A stretch of 64,000 nucleotides of DNA from an uncultured Pseudomonadales bacterium (GCA_943787595.1 CALSNA010000001.1:186001-250000), one strand, 5' to 3'; positions 19,399-29,097 are shown, numbered from the stretch's first letter. A program made the numbers and translations. Notes: generated from the sequence alone by a model not told the origin.

Positions 19399-20421
19399 TC
19401 ACTTGATTAAAGCACTTAATTTGTTTGCGACCTGAGCATGTCCATACTCGTTTAAATGGTCATCTATTACATAGAAATAGTCATCCTCAAGACCGGTGCT
19501 AACAAAACTGACATTAAGCCTATGGTGTATAAAAGAGCCAGTCCAATTCTGGGGGGTTGGGTTCCTATTGTGCGCACTTGTAAAAAATACAATTACATTC
19601 TTATCACGAAGAACAGCTTCATACTGAATTAGTATCGATTCAATCTTTTTTCGATGATCTAAATCAGCATGATTCGTTGCGCTATTTTGACCAATTAAAG
19701 CTTTTGAAAGATCTTTAAGATGATATTGTGGTACAAGTTGCTTAAGGGCTGAATAAAAATTTCTGGAAATAACATTAACTTGAGGAGATGAATATGATTT
19801 AAGAGCCTCTTGAAAAAGCTTTAAGCCAACACTACGATTAATTGGATAAGATAAATTAGCATTCAAGTCACTATCGCAATATTGAATGATTACCGTGTCG
19901 ATATTGTGCGACTCGTCGAACGTGGAAAAGCGATCAATTTCTCGTTCAGTAGCGTAGCTGGACACACCTAAATTAAATACACGTCGACCTGTTATCCTTT
20001 GAAGTTGAGCACTAAATTTTTCATCATCACCTACACCCCAGCCCATAGCATGAGAGTCACCAAGAACAGCTATAGTTGGTAAGCTTTGGTCAAATTCAAA
20101 GTTGTTTTTTCTTCCATCACCTCCGAAGGTAAGCTGCGTATTAAATTCTATGTTGTCAAAGTTACAGACACCCGTTTTGGATTGATATATCATTGCGCCA
20201 CCAACCTCTACACATTCACTTTGATATTGCCATATATTCCTGAAGCCACCAAAATAATAAGTTCTTTGCATTCCAACGAGTGGGGCAACTTGTGGTACAC
20301 GGATTCCGTTCTTTGTTAGAAGACCAATGCTTATACTCAAAAGAATTGTTAATAAAATTAGTAGCACTAGACTAATAATAGAGATTTCAAAAAACTTCAC
20401 ATAGAATTTAGTCAAGCTCAT
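19399..20421 (-). CDS. SGNH/GDSL-type hydrolase, membrane-anchored
   Basis: About 340 residues when started at MSLTKF (20421), which overlaps the end of the carbamoyltransferase relic; an upstream ATG at 20487 is possible. One hydrophobic helix near the N-terminus is followed by an extracytoplasmic catalytic domain. Block I has AVLGDSHAMGWGVGD with the nucleophile Ser; an Asn-containing block follows; the final block DDHLNEYGHAQ has the Asp-x-x-His dyad. Such enzymes often add or remove acyl groups on surface polysaccharides. Cargo of its unit. Confidence 0.75.
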   Translation of the reverse strand: MSLTKFYVKFFEISIISLVLLILLTILLSISIGLLTKNGIRVPQVAPLVGMQRTYYFGGFRNIWQYQSECVEVGGAMIYQSKTGVCNFDNIEFNTQLTFGGDGRKNNFEFDQSLPTIAVLGDSHAMGWGVGDDEKFSAQLQRITGRRVFNLGVSSYATEREIDRFSTFDESHNIDTVIIQYCDSDLNANLSYPINRSVGLKLFQEALKSYSSPQVNVISRNFYSALKQLVPQYHLKDLSKALIGQNSATNHADLDHRKKIESILIQYEAVLRDKNVIVFFTSAHNRNPTPQNWTGSFIHHRLNVSFVSTGLEDDYFYVIDDHLNEYGHAQVANKLSALIK

Positions 20422-21480
20422 AACGTTTCTCATAATTCTCTTTAAGCACTTCGTCTTGCTGTTCTTTGCGCAAGATGTAATTCCCAACGGCTAACACATC
20501 CATTTCAGTACCCATAAAGCACTTAAAGGCATCAGTCGGTGTACAAATAATTGGTTTGCCACGTACGTTAAACGACGTGTTTACGAACAAGCGGACAGCC
20601 CGTCTTTTCCTTAAACTTCGAAATAACAGCGTGATAGTGAGGATTCGTATCATCGTGGACTGTTTGTATTCTTGCTGAGTAATCAACGTGAGTGATAGCT
20701 GGCACAGAGGAGCGTGGTACGTTTAGCTTGTCGATACCAAATAAAGCCCCCTCATCTGGAAGCATTGCACGTCGTTTATCTTTTTGCACATCTGCCACTA
20801 AGAGCATGTAAGGGCTATCTGAGTCATGCTCAAACCACTCACTGACATCCTCTCTTAGAACACTAGGCGCGAAGGGACGAAAGCTCTTGCGGTACTTTAC
20901 TTTAAGATTAAGTTGTTTTTGCATGAAGGGCGAACGTGGGTCCGCAATAATACTCCGTCCACCTAGTGCTCTCGGTCCAAGCTCCCTGAGTCCTTGCATC
21001 CAGCTCAGCTTCGATTTTAGCATTACTAAACTCAGGACCAAGGTACGCACCCTTCATTGCATCGCGTTCTTTGGGTGCAGTTCGCTTATTTCCATGATGT
21101 AGATACCAAGTTGAAAGAGCAGCTCCAAGAGCACCACCCGCATCGCCAGCAGCAGGTTGTATCCATATTTTTTCACGTAACAGAATGCCATTGGCAACGC
21201 AGTTCAATGCAACACCACCGGCTAGACAGAGATTACGCTCACTAGTTTCTTTCGCTATGCTTTTAGCTAACTCAAGGACAATATCTTCTGTTACTTTTTT
21301 TACCGAGGCAGCTAAGTCCATTTCACGCTGGGTAAGTTCTGTTTCTGAAGTGCGAGGCAGACCATCAAACAGGGCATCAAATTTTTTGTTTGTCATTGTT
21401 AAGCCAGGCGCATAATCAAAGTAACTCATATCCAACTGGAAGCTACCATCATCAGCTACACTACGCTTTGATAACGTGGT
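20408..21480 (-). pseudogene. Carbamoyltransferase (NodU/CmcH type), 5'-truncated and frameshifted
   Basis: Pieces in different frames form the C-terminal part of the family: NLCLAGGVALNCVANG and GDAGGALGAAL of the ASKHA-like domain, then GLRELGPRALGGRSIIADPR and RKSFRPFAPSVL. After another shift near 20600, FNVRGKPI and FKCFMGTEMDVLAVG follow. The N-terminal half is gone; its break at about 21480 abuts a recombinase fragment. It would have carbamoylated a sugar hydroxyl. Non-functional. Confidence 0.85.
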
Positions 21481-21676
21481 TAATACAAACGGTAGTGTAC
21501 GAGACGAAATGACACTTGATATAGCACGTACCAAGTCAAAACGTGCACGTAAGATATTCTTACCTAAGCAGATGCAGCGTAGCAAAGCATCCACAGCACA
21601 GCTATTTTTTCTCTACGCAAAAAGTGCACGGTTTAGTGAAAATGCTGCTACACAGCATCTACAACGATTTGTGTAA
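21481..21676 (+). pseudogene. Small tyrosine recombinase (IntA), internal fragment
   Basis: Plus-strand similarity to the middle of the gene at 38578-39147: VRDEMTLDIARTKSKRARKI, FLPKQMQR, then FSENAATQHLQRF and a stop. The N-terminus and catalytic C-terminus are missing. Its orientation relative to cargo is the same as in the intact unit, so this marks a collapsed unit. A TTAAATCAATGATTTA sequence at about 21692-21707 resembles the integrase-side end. Confidence 0.75.
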
Positions 21677-21788
21677 CCTGATGAAAAAATAATTAAATCA
21701 ATGATTTACTATAGAAAATCAGATCCTGATCTACAATAGAAACACTGAGATAAGGTTAGAAACTTCCTAACCCCCCTGTTTTGATAAT

Positions 21789-22541
21789 TCAGATAAATTC
21801 GTTGTTGCCTAACTTGTATAAGATTGGCTTTGTAAGTTCTGAGAGTGACACCGCTGGCTTTGCATTTGTGACAAAGTTTTCATTTGAAAGATACTTAGCA
21901 AAACACTCGTTCAGAAAATCCCATTCTTTGTCTATGGCAGCAAACCACGCTGTATTTCTGTTTCTACCTTTGTTTACTGCCATTTGTCTAAACACACTTT
22001 CATAGGATAAAACTAACCTTTGTGTGGCATATCTGCTGTTCTGGTTTAAAGTATTACACTTCCATTCATAGTGTCGATAACTACTGTCAAATGCCCATCT
22101 CATCATTAAGTACATCGCCTCTGTGCCTTCGCGTGTCTTTTGAAGCAAAGGAGAATAGTTGATGTGTCCAGCTTCAATAGAGCCATCAGTTTGGCTTATC
22201 CATAAGAAACTTGCTATGCCTAACGCTCTTTCATCTGAAAGTCTTACAATAGTGAAAAAGGTTGGTTCTTCTTTTTGTACTTCTTCTGACAGCCAAATTT
22301 GATAACTCTCTAAGGTTTCAAATGGTCCATATGGAAGGTATTCCCAGTTTTTTCCCTCAGCATCTATTGGATTTGCTTGAAACAGCTCTTTTGCGTGTTT
22401 CTCAACACTTAATGGTTCTAACCTAACGCTTCGTCCATTTAATTGTATTCCTTTTGGATGAGGCGGGGGCATGAATTGCTCAACAAAAAATCGTTTTCCA
22501 TTGTGTTTTCTGGCAATCAGATATTGAGTCTTAGTAGACAA
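21789..22541 (-). CDS. GNAT-family N-acetyltransferase (RimJ/RimL-like)
   Basis: 250 residues. A short basic N-terminus is followed by a GNAT domain with SVRLEPLSVEKHAKELFQA, TIVRLSDERALGIASFLWIS and TREGTEAMYLMMRWAFD (acetyl-CoA loop region), and NTLNQNSRYATQRLVLSY. It closely resembles RimL-type acetyltransferases acting on proteins or small molecules. It lies just inside a unit-end repeat (22609) with no core genes left around it, so it is a cargo gene left alone by deletions. Confidence 0.8.
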   Translation of the reverse strand: MSTKTQYLIARKHNGKRFFVEQFMPPPHPKGIQLNGRSVRLEPLSVEKHAKELFQANPIDAEGKNWEYLPYGPFETLESYQIWLSEEVQKEEPTFFTIVRLSDERALGIASFLWISQTDGSIEAGHINYSPLLQKTREGTEAMYLMMRWAFDSSYRHYEWKCNTLNQNSRYATQRLVLSYESVFRQMAVNKGRNRNTAWFAAIDKEWDFLNECFAKYLSNENFVTNAKPAVSLSELTKPILYKLGNNEFI

Positions 22542-22608
22542 AATACTAATTTATTAAACAATATAAGTTATTGTTTAATAAAAGTAAGAACTACAATTTT
22601 TTCTTCAT

Positions 22609-22796
22609 TTCCACTCAGTAGTAACGTTAGTTTTATTTTTTTAATATCAAATACTTGTTACCGCCTTATAATAAGTGTGCGACTTACTGCACACTTTGCA
22701 CGTTTTTCTACGCTTGTGAGACTATTGCAATTCAATGGTTTACGCACTCACTACTTGCACATTGTGCGACGAAAAAACCACTCAGATAACTCCTTA
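22609..22796 (-). repeat. Unit boundary: att-like repeat and conserved left end
   Basis: TTCCACTCAGTAGTAACGTT begins a block that matches 27931-28139 and 32911-33127, including the GCACA-GTGxGACGAA segment. It marks the left end of the unit carrying the HAD/pseI cargo. Confidence 0.75.
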
Positions 22797-22990
22797 ATCT
22801 AATTGTAAGAATTTATTTAGTAGCTGCTTATCAGAAACTGTATCGCTATCACTAGTTTCTGACTGCGCCTCGAACTTAATAGAACCAATTGCGCGTTTAA
22901 CAACACTTAACTTTACGCTTTGCCTGCTTGTAAGACGACTATCGTCACTTAATTTTTCATGAATAGGTGACGTAATTAAGCGGAGGCGGG
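22797..22990 (-). pseudogene. SEWYD-family core protein, C-terminal remnant
   Basis: Encodes the last ~60 residues in the style of the intact protein (SRLTSRQSVKLSVVKRAI, then a divergent Ser/Asp-rich linker ending LLNKFLQL). The first 170 residues are missing. It lies downstream of the pseI operon, as the unit order predicts. Confidence 0.7.
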
Positions 22991-23084
22991 TACAGTGCTT
23001 AAACTCAGGCCTTTAGCAACATCAAGCTTGACTTTTCTATACAGCGGCTTGCAGTTACCTTTTAGAATTGTCATAACATTTCGC

Positions 23085-24122
23085 TTAATTGATGTAATCA
23101 AAAGACATAGCCGTCCCTTTTATTAAATCTTTGGTTACTTTTTTTCCTAAAATCTCTACATAATGTTTTGGATGGAGCCCAAATCCTGGTCGAACCGAAC
23201 GAACATTAACCTCAGTAATCGGCTCGCCTTTTTTGATATTCTCAGCTACATAGAGTGATCTTGAAAAATCTCTTTGGCTCTTCATTTTGTCTGTAATCTT
23301 AAAACTGCCTTCGCCAATCATTTTCTCAGCAATTCTGACTGCGTCGACCATTTCCTGAAACTCTCTCTCATCTAGTGAAAAATGAGCATCAACACCACCG
23401 TTGCTTTTATCTAAAATGAAATGCTTCTCAATTACTCGTGCTCCATATGCTACGGATAACACTGGCGCAACTATTCCCAAAGTATGATCTGAAAAACCAG
23501 CCATTAAATTAAACCGATTTGCAATTTCAGGAATAGTTGCCAAGTTTGCCTGATCAGACGATGTTGGGTAGGCAGAAGTGCATTTTAGAATGATAATCTG
23601 GTTATTGCCTTGTTTTTTGCAAGCATCTATAGCCAACCGAATATCATCTTCACCTGCGATTCCTGTTGAAAAAATAACCGGCTTACCTTTAGATGCTACA
23701 AGTTCTATTAGGGGAATGTCAGTGATTTCATATGAAGCAATCTTATAAGCAGGAACATTAAGTGTTTCCAAAAAATCAACTGCTGTTGGATCAAAAGGAG
23801 ACGAGAAGCAAACTAATTCTTCTTCAGCAGCAGTTGCAAACAGATCCTGGTGCCATTCCCAAGGCAAGTGAGCTTCTTCATAAAGATCATAAAGGTATCT
23901 TCCGTCCCACTCAGTACCATGGTCGATTTTAAACTGGCTGCTCCTAACATCTAGGGTGATGGTTTCTGCTTTGTACGTCTGAAGTTTGATGGCATCAGAA
24001 CCCGCTCGTTTAGCTGCACGAACGGTTTCCTTTGCCAGTTCTAAACTTCCATTATGATTGGCAGATAATTCAGCAATTATGAATGTTTTTCTTTTAGAAA
24101 AGTCGAATGATCCGATCTTCAT
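23085..24122 (-). CDS. pseI: Pseudaminic acid synthase-type NeuB family enzyme (copy 1)
   Basis: 345 residues. The N-terminal TIM barrel carries FIIAELSANHNGSLELA, DAIKLQTY, CFSSPFDPTAVDFLE, FSTGIA and GFSDHTLG. The C-terminal antifreeze-like (SAF) domain, about 285-345, has SLYVAENIKKGE and VRSVRPGFGLHPKH. It condenses phosphoenolpyruvate with a hexose (6-deoxy-AltdiNAc in PseI) to a nine-carbon acid. The ANHNGS and LYDLYEEAHLPWEWH features favour PseI over sialic acid NeuB. It follows the HAD gene by two bases in one operon. A second copy is at 34896. Confidence 0.9.
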   Translation of the reverse strand: MKIGSFDFSKRKTFIIAELSANHNGSLELAKETVRAAKRAGSDAIKLQTYKAETITLDVRSSQFKIDHGTEWDGRYLYDLYEEAHLPWEWHQDLFATAAEEELVCFSSPFDPTAVDFLETLNVPAYKIASYEITDIPLIELVASKGKPVIFSTGIAGEDDIRLAIDACKKQGNNQIIILKCTSAYPTSSDQANLATIPEIANRFNLMAGFSDHTLGIVAPVLSVAYGARVIEKHFILDKSNGGVDAHFSLDEREFQEMVDAVRIAEKMIGEGSFKITDKMKSQRDFSRSLYVAENIKKGEPITEVNVRSVRPGFGLHPKHYVEILGKKVTKDLIKGTAMSFDYIN

Positions 24123-24123
24123 T

Positions 24124-24801
24124 TTAATGTCCCATCATTTTTGTCAAGTCTTTGATTGATAATTCATCCAATGAATTGATTCGGTAATCAGCTTCATACT
24201 CGACCGGTACTTCAACATCCTTATGTTCGCCAGTCAGAACTCGCACGGTCCTAAAACCATCCTTTTTTAGATTTACGAAGTCCTTCTTAGGATTATCTCC
24301 TATGTAAACCAGGTCTCGTGGGATTGCATTCTCCCATTGTAAAATCTTGTGAAAACAATAGGAGGAAGGCTTTGAATGTTTCAAGCCATAATTGTGTGTG
24401 ACTATCATTCGCCTAAAGTACTTATCAATTTTGAGCGACTTGACTTTTTTGGTTTGGACGATTTTATTACCGTCGGTTACCAGGTATTTTGGGAAATCCT
24501 TCAATCTCTCCAAGCAAGCTAGTCCAGATTCCGATAAACGAATATTAGGATCATGCAATCTATAAACAGCCAAACATTTTTTTACTACTCTTGTGTTTGA
24601 TAGATTGTGCTTATCTAAAAAACTATCAAACACTTTTCCCCTTCCTTGTTCCTCTAATAGTTGAACAAAATGTCTATAAATAATCTCAGACGTTTCGATT
24701 TTATAGTTCTCAGATAAATGGTTCGCAACGGCTTTTAAGCCACCCCTAACAAAGTTGATCTCCTCATATAAGGTATCGTCTAAGTCGAATACGATAATCA
24801 T
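24124..24801 (-). CDS. HAD-family phosphatase
   Basis: 225 residues. Motif I is VFDLDDTLYEE (nucleophile Asp and second Asp), motif II is LVTDGN, the Lys sits around KPSSYCFHKI, and motif III is YIGDNPKKDF. A cap region lies between motifs I and II. Probably dephosphorylates a sugar- or nonulosonate-9-phosphate intermediate. It overlaps the ATP-grasp relic by 4 bases and is followed closely by pseI, so it belongs to the same operon. Confidence 0.85.
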   Translation of the reverse strand: MIIVFDLDDTLYEEINFVRGGLKAVANHLSENYKIETSEIIYRHFVQLLEEQGRGKVFDSFLDKHNLSNTRVVKKCLAVYRLHDPNIRLSESGLACLERLKDFPKYLVTDGNKIVQTKKVKSLKIDKYFRRMIVTHNYGLKHSKPSSYCFHKILQWENAIPRDLVYIGDNPKKDFVNLKKDGFRTVRVLTGEHKDVEVPVEYEADYRINSLDELSIKDLTKMMGH

Positions 24802-25740
24802 AAATAAACATCATTTGCATATCTCACAAGCGTAACCGGCTTGCTTGCAGGTAGGAATGGATATGCACTTAAGTTCTCCCCCAAAGCTTCGGAGTAAAAC
24901 CAGTAAAAACTGTCTAGCCCGGCATAAATAGAGAGCATGGACGCCCCTCCAACCCTTGGGTTACATTCGATCAAATGAACATTATCTGCTTCATCTATGA
25001 TTGCTTGCAAAGTGAGGTGGCCGTAAAAGTCAGATTGGTCTCAGAAAATCAAAAAACTTCTTCTGTAAAGACGCATCCTCAAAACTAGTAGTTACCTGGG
25101 ACTCTCCGTCCACCACCTTAACACGCTTTCGCATTACATGATGCCTTTAACCTCGCCTATCTTTTCGTTACATATGCATCTACCGTAATCTCGTATCCGG
25201 CTTGGAATGGCTGATAAATCGGATTTTCAAGAGTTTCTGCATGTAATTGTGCCGCTGCGGGAGTCCAGATTCAGCCCAATGGATATTGAGCCCGCTCCAT
25301 AGCGCTCTTTCACCACAAACTTCTCTGACTTCAGCCTTTCGATGGTCTGTTGAGGCTGGTATGACAACATCCCGAATGCCTTCAAGTTTAGCGAACGCAA
25401 GCTTGTCTAAACATGCCCCAACAGTTGAATAATCTGAAATCATCACGGCAATGCCGTGGTCAGCAAGCGTTGACTTTGTAGCGCGCGAAAGAATTCTAAC
25501 TCGCCATCTCTGGTTGGGATAATGGCACCAATATTGTTTGACTTACAATAGCATTAAGTCTTCAATCCGTAATCATTTAGTTTGGGCATATGCCAAAACA
25601 CATCAACGAAATATCGCCCGATACAGGTATCATCCACATCTGCCCCGAATATTTTTGATACTATCCGATACCTTTTGCACACCTCACCTAACCGCTTTTA
25701 TCAAAGGCACTTTCTTTGATATACTCGTGATTAACACATT
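24798..25740 (-). pseudogene. ATP-grasp (CarB-like) protein, multiply frameshifted
   Basis: Starts VLITSISKKVPLIKAV (GTG near 25737), then KIFGADVDDTCIGRYFVDVF and FWHMPKL in shifted frames. MISDYSTVGACLDKLAFAKL and the ATP-binding C-terminal IECNPRVGGASMLSIYAGLD follow. At least three frameshifts and several stops. Intact relatives ligate an acid to an amine using ATP and are common in nonulosonic/O-antigen clusters. Non-functional here. Confidence 0.82.
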
Positions 25741-26708
25741 TGGAAGAGATAGAGCATTGCTCCTGACCTTCTCGGCTCTTCTCGAATGCGATGATTTCAG
25801 GGAATTGTGGTTTCCAGGTCTTCTTCAGGCACCCAATTCATCAGCCTTCCTTAGCTCGGTTAGGTCAGCTTGAGATGCTTCAAACGGTATTTCAGAAGCG
25901 CACTTCTTCTGCAGTCATATCTGGAAAATGCTTTCTTAATATCTCCACCAACTTCTGCCACACGCCGTGAACGACCTGTTCCTAAATTTATCACACCCTC
26001 ATAGTCCGAAAGACCTAATTTAAGCAGCCCTTTGGCTGAGTCTCTGCCATATATATAATCAAAAATCCCTTCAGGTCTGTACACAAAAATCTTTTTTCCC
26101 TGTATCAAATCTCTGACCCACCGAGAAATAACGTCCCGAGAGTTTTTGCCGTACCCCCTAAAAATACGCACACATACCGATGTGAAATTATCGTTCGTAA
26201 AATGACGGAGGAAATTCAACTCAATTTCATGTGCCAATTTGGCCATCCCGGTTAAGTTCCGTGGATAAATGGGGTCCATTTCTTTAAGGTTTACCTGTTT
26301 AGGGGGCGCAGAGTCAAAACTGTATAGTGACTTTTCGTAAATTAAATAACTTGAAGGAAAAACAACCCTTTTAAGACTTTTGACATTACGCATCAAGGTC
26401 ATCAAATGATTACTTAGACGTACGTTATGCCAGAAGTTCTCTTCCCAATGTTCATATGTTTTCTTGGATCTCTCAAAGGTTGCTGCCAAATGGATAAATA
26501 TTTCTGGATTGAAGCTGTCCAGTTCTTGTTGCGAGACAAAATTCAGGTCCCCACGCCTGAAGATCACGTCCGCTGTATACTCTTTAGGCATTGCCTGTAT
26601 GTCACAAGCCATCACGGTAGCACCGTTTTCAACGAGAATAGGTATCATTTCACGTCCAATAACACCTGAAGCTCCGCTTACAAATACCCGTTTACCCGTA
26701 TAATTCAC
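25741..26708 (-). pseudogene. NAD-dependent epimerase/dehydratase (extended SDR), broken 3' end
   Basis: The first 280 residues are open: Rossmann loop VFVSGASGVIGREMIP, DLNFVSQQEL, FIHLAATFERS, substrate helix LTGMAKLAHEIELNF and INLGTGRSRRVAEVGGDIKK. After that the frame is lost; the native tail (ILRKHFPDMTAEEVRF, then ADLTELRKADELGA, IIAFEKSREGQ) is spread over other frames down to about 25745. The YxxxK active-site tyrosine appears to be Thr (TGMAK). Its N-terminus overlaps the stop of the acetyltransferase gene. A frameshifted product is likely inactive. Confidence 0.8.
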
Positions 26709-27283
26709 AAAACATATCCTTTAATAATTCCATGAATAATTGAGTCATAAAACTTGCCAGAGACTAGTATGTGGTCTCTCAAGATCCCCTCTTTCACGTA
26801 GCCATTTTCCTCAAGAATTGAAATATGAAATGCTCTAAATGCAAAGGTTTCTGTAAACACGCGGTTGAATTTCATTTCTTCGAAAACCAATTTCTTTATC
26901 AGGTAAATAAAATTAGTCATATCCTCTTTATACAGATTTTTCTTGTTAGCTCTTTGGTCGTCCAAAAGAAATGACATTTCAGCTCTTTTATCTTTCCAAG
27001 ATATATTAACCAAACCTCCGTAACCAATTAAATGGTTATTTTTAATGGGGCTAAAAAGTAACTGCTTTGTTTCTTTATCATCAAACGAAGATTTAATCAC
27101 ATTCTCAAAGTATAATTTTTGATGCCTTGGCGATAATTTGACGGACTGCCGCAAGACGGACATCTGAGCATTTCTCCATTGCCGGATTCTTTCCATATCT
27201 TCTTGGCGGATAGAAACCAAAATATAATCGCCACAAGAAAAATCGTTTTGCTTAAGCGCTTTATATGTAATTTCTGAGTTCAT
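26705..27283 (-). CDS. GNAT acetyltransferase, PseH-like
   Basis: 193 residues from MNSEITYKAL. Early motif MERIRQWRN is typical of PseH/RimL-like enzymes; the acetyl-CoA region is HLIGYGGLVNISWKDKRAEM, followed by FNRVFTETFAFRAFHISILE and NGYVKEGILRDH. PseH adds the N4 acetyl group in CMP-pseudaminic acid synthesis. Its ATG lies within the truncated H-NS-like gene upstream, in another frame. It leads an operon with epimerase, ATP-grasp, HAD and pseI. Confidence 0.82.
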   Translation of the reverse strand: MNSEITYKALKQNDFSCGDYILVSIRQEDMERIRQWRNAQMSVLRQSVKLSPRHQKLYFENVIKSSFDDKETKQLLFSPIKNNHLIGYGGLVNISWKDKRAEMSFLLDDQRANKKNLYKEDMTNFIYLIKKLVFEEMKFNRVFTETFAFRAFHISILEENGYVKEGILRDHILVSGKFYDSIIHGIIKGYVL

Positions 27284-27371
27284 TAGCACGTTCGTTCTTT
27301 TTTGCTTGAACCATCTGCTGCTGAATTGTTTCCATTTCAGCCTTCAATTCGTCATAAGATTTTGCTGACAT
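27261..27371 (-). pseudogene. H-NS-like gene, N-terminal part cut by cargo
   Basis: Reads MSAKSYDELKAEMETIQQQM and KKNERAN as in the intact protein, then ends ELRNYI where the acetyltransferase sequence begins. About half the protein is missing. The join lies at NERANAL, so cargo replaced the 3' half of this gene. Confidence 0.78.
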
Positions 27372-27404
27372 ATCACACCTCCAGTGGTTAAGTGACAGTC
27401 TTAT

Positions 27405-27503
27405 ATTATAGATTTGATAAGGGGATGAACAGCACGTTTTTCTACGTCTGCTGTAACGTGTTGTATTTTGACAATAGTATTGGGATAGCGTCTCGCTATC
27501 CCA
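27405..27503 (-). promoter_or_regulatory. H-NS-like gene promoter with perfect leader hairpin
   Basis: Minus-strand TATAAT at 27405-27410, about 35 bases before the H-NS-like start. Upstream at 27481-27503 is a perfect inverted repeat, TGGGATAGCG-TCT-CGCTATCCCA, with 10-base arms and a 3-base loop. Copies in three other units keep the central stem. Confidence 0.6.
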
Positions 27504-27564
27504 GTCAGTCACTGTGTCAATCAAGCAGTCAAACAGCTATAAACCGTGCACTTTTTTCTGGTTT

Positions 27565-27885
27565 TCAGCGCTTATCGCTATTGTCTTGTTGATTTGCCAA
27601 CGGTGGTTGTGGCTTGACAGGAGCATTGTCTGTTGGCGAAGCAGTGTTTGCAACACGCTGTTGTGGTGATGGCTGTTTGATGATTTTGGTCTTTGGCACA
27701 GCCACAGTGCGTGTCACTGTCTGTGTATCTGGCTTTGCCATCTTCTTTGCTAGCGCCACCACACTCTTACTTGTGCCAAGCATCAACTCAAGTGCTGCCC
27801 ACTTTGTTCCATCGTCAACACGTTCAATCTCGCTGCGTATCGTGTTTAAGGCTTGCTGTATGTCTTGTAAGGCACTTTTGTTCAT
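27565..27885 (-). CDS. MNKSALQD-family small core protein
   Basis: 106 residues from ATG at 27885. A helical N-terminal half (MNKSALQDIQQALNTIRSEI, DGTKWAALELMLGTSKSVVA, ALAKKMAKP) leads into a Thr/Val linker (QTVTRTVAVPKTKI) and a Pro/Gln-rich tail. No known family recognised. A 101-residue relative is at 36958. It precedes an H-NS-like gene in both units. Function unknown; possibly DNA-binding or an accessory to the element. This copy still looks intact. Confidence 0.65.
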   Translation of the reverse strand: MNKSALQDIQQALNTIRSEIERVDDGTKWAALELMLGTSKSVVALAKKMAKPDTQTVTRTVAVPKTKIIKQPSPQQRVANTASPTDNAPVKPQPPLANQQDNSDKR

Positions 27886-27930
27886 ACAGTTATTTAGCAA
27901 CTAGCAGAAATGGGGTGATGCAAAATCACC

Positions 27931-28139
27931 ACCCCACTCAGTAGCAACGTTGATTTTATTATTTTTAATATCAATTTCCTACATACGCCTTTTATAGTAC
28001 GTGTTTAACTCACCAACTACTTTGCATGTTTTCTCTACGCTTGTGCGACTATTGTAATTCAATAGTTTACGCACTCGACACTTGCACAGTGTAAGACGAA
28101 GAACGTGCTTAATCCATACACGTTCTTCTGTTCTTTCGT
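27931..28139 (-). repeat. Unit boundary: att-like repeat and conserved left end
   Basis: ACCCCACTCAGTAGCAACGT starts a block shared with 32911-33127 and 22609-22796 (AATATCAAT, then TCTACGCTTGTG, ACTATT...AATAGTTTACGC and the GTAAGACGAAGAAC segment). It is the left end of the unit carrying pseF. Confidence 0.8.
28098..28128 (-). terminator. Hairpin at unit left end, possible terminator
   Basis: GAAGAACGTG and CACGTTCTTC form a perfect 10-base stem with an 11-base loop, downstream of the NPIAVRRR-family gene. The copy at 33081-33113 keeps the outer stem. No long T-run follows, so it could be a terminator or a recombinase/replication structure. Confidence 0.45.
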
Positions 28140-28413
28140 TCATTCATTTTTTATTTTGTGTCACACGTCTTCCATAGCGCACTACTAGATTAATCTTTCC
28201 ATCAACGCTTAACACGTTTAGCAACTTCGACTTTGCGTTGGTTACCGTGTTCATCAGTAACCCACTTGTGCTGCGTAGGGGTGAAGTGTTTATTAGCAGA
28301 AAGTTGGATTTGTTCATCTATCTTTGCAATCAGCTTGCAACGACGAACTGCGATAGGGTTATTTTTAGCAAGTGGATTAAAAGCAACAAAATTTAGTGTA
28401 TCAAGTACAGCGA
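28140..28413 (-). pseudogene. NPIAVRRR-family core gene, internally deleted, start codon lost
   Basis: Matches the intact gene at 33128-33559, but the ATG has become ATC (28413). The C-terminal segment between the YGS and RRVT regions is deleted, so the ends join directly. FVAFNPLAKNNPIAVRR, LIAKIDEQIQLSANK and the KRVKR region are still recognisable. Confidence 0.72.
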
Positions 28414-28476
28414 TAACAGCCTCCTGATTAGCTAAAATAATTGTGCTTTCAGAGTTTTGTATCTGTCATCCGACAA

Positions 28477-29080
28477 CTAATCTAAATCTTCATCTTTGTC
28501 AGAAAAGCGTTCTACACGTTCACCAAGCGTTTCGCCGTCTTTCATCCAAAATGCCCAGCCGTTTGCTTGTTTCCACTTGTAACCTGATCTGTGCAGAAGC
28601 GTAAGTGCAGCTTTTCTTAGACTTACTATCTCACCGTTGAACTCAATCTTTTTGTCAGCAACGACAGTTGCAGTAATTGCTTCGTCTTTTGAATAATAAA
28701 GAACATCGCCAACGTGTACGTATGCATCAGAGAAGCTGTAACTTTTTTGCTTTGCAAAATCTCTTTCTAATGCTTTCCTCATCTTCAGCAATATCTGCCT
28801 TATGTTTTACGTCTCTTCCATTTTTAAGTTTAACTGCTGCGATTACACGTTGCGCATCAATTTCGAAAAATTCGCGTTTTTTACGCACCCTTACATCTGC
28901 AAATGCTTTATGCACTAATTTCTCTACTGCTACTTCATCTTCAACAGAAAACACACAGCGAAAAGCAAGAGGCACACTAGTATTATCTAGCTAATGTAAT
29001 CGTTGCTCCAAATCTATAGTACGTCCAACTTTTGCATAGTTATCAAAAGCTGGATGACTTAAAATGTAAACAATTCCCAT
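28477..29080 (-). pseudogene. GIY-YIG (T5orf172-type) protein, nonsense and frameshift
   Basis: From ATG 29080 it reads MGIVYILSHPAFDNYAKVGR, a GIY-YIG-like core. A TAG at 28991-28993 follows. It resumes SVPLAFRCVFSVEDEVAVEK and FAFADVRVRKKREFFEI-like, then shifts frame near 28770 into YVHVGDVLYYSKDEA, LRKAALTLLHRSGY and NGWAFWMKDGETL, resembling a DUF4357-like tail. Intact relatives are single-strand nicking nucleases or DNA-binding accessories. It lies in the slot between SEWYD and NPIAVRRR genes. Confidence 0.68.
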
Positions 29081-29097
29081 CAATCTCTGACTATCTT

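Noticed and set aside
21481-21676. Plus-strand frame as a fusion partner of the carbamoyltransferase
   Set aside because: The apparent N-terminal extension of the carbamoyltransferase frame is just antisense translation of an IntA fragment.
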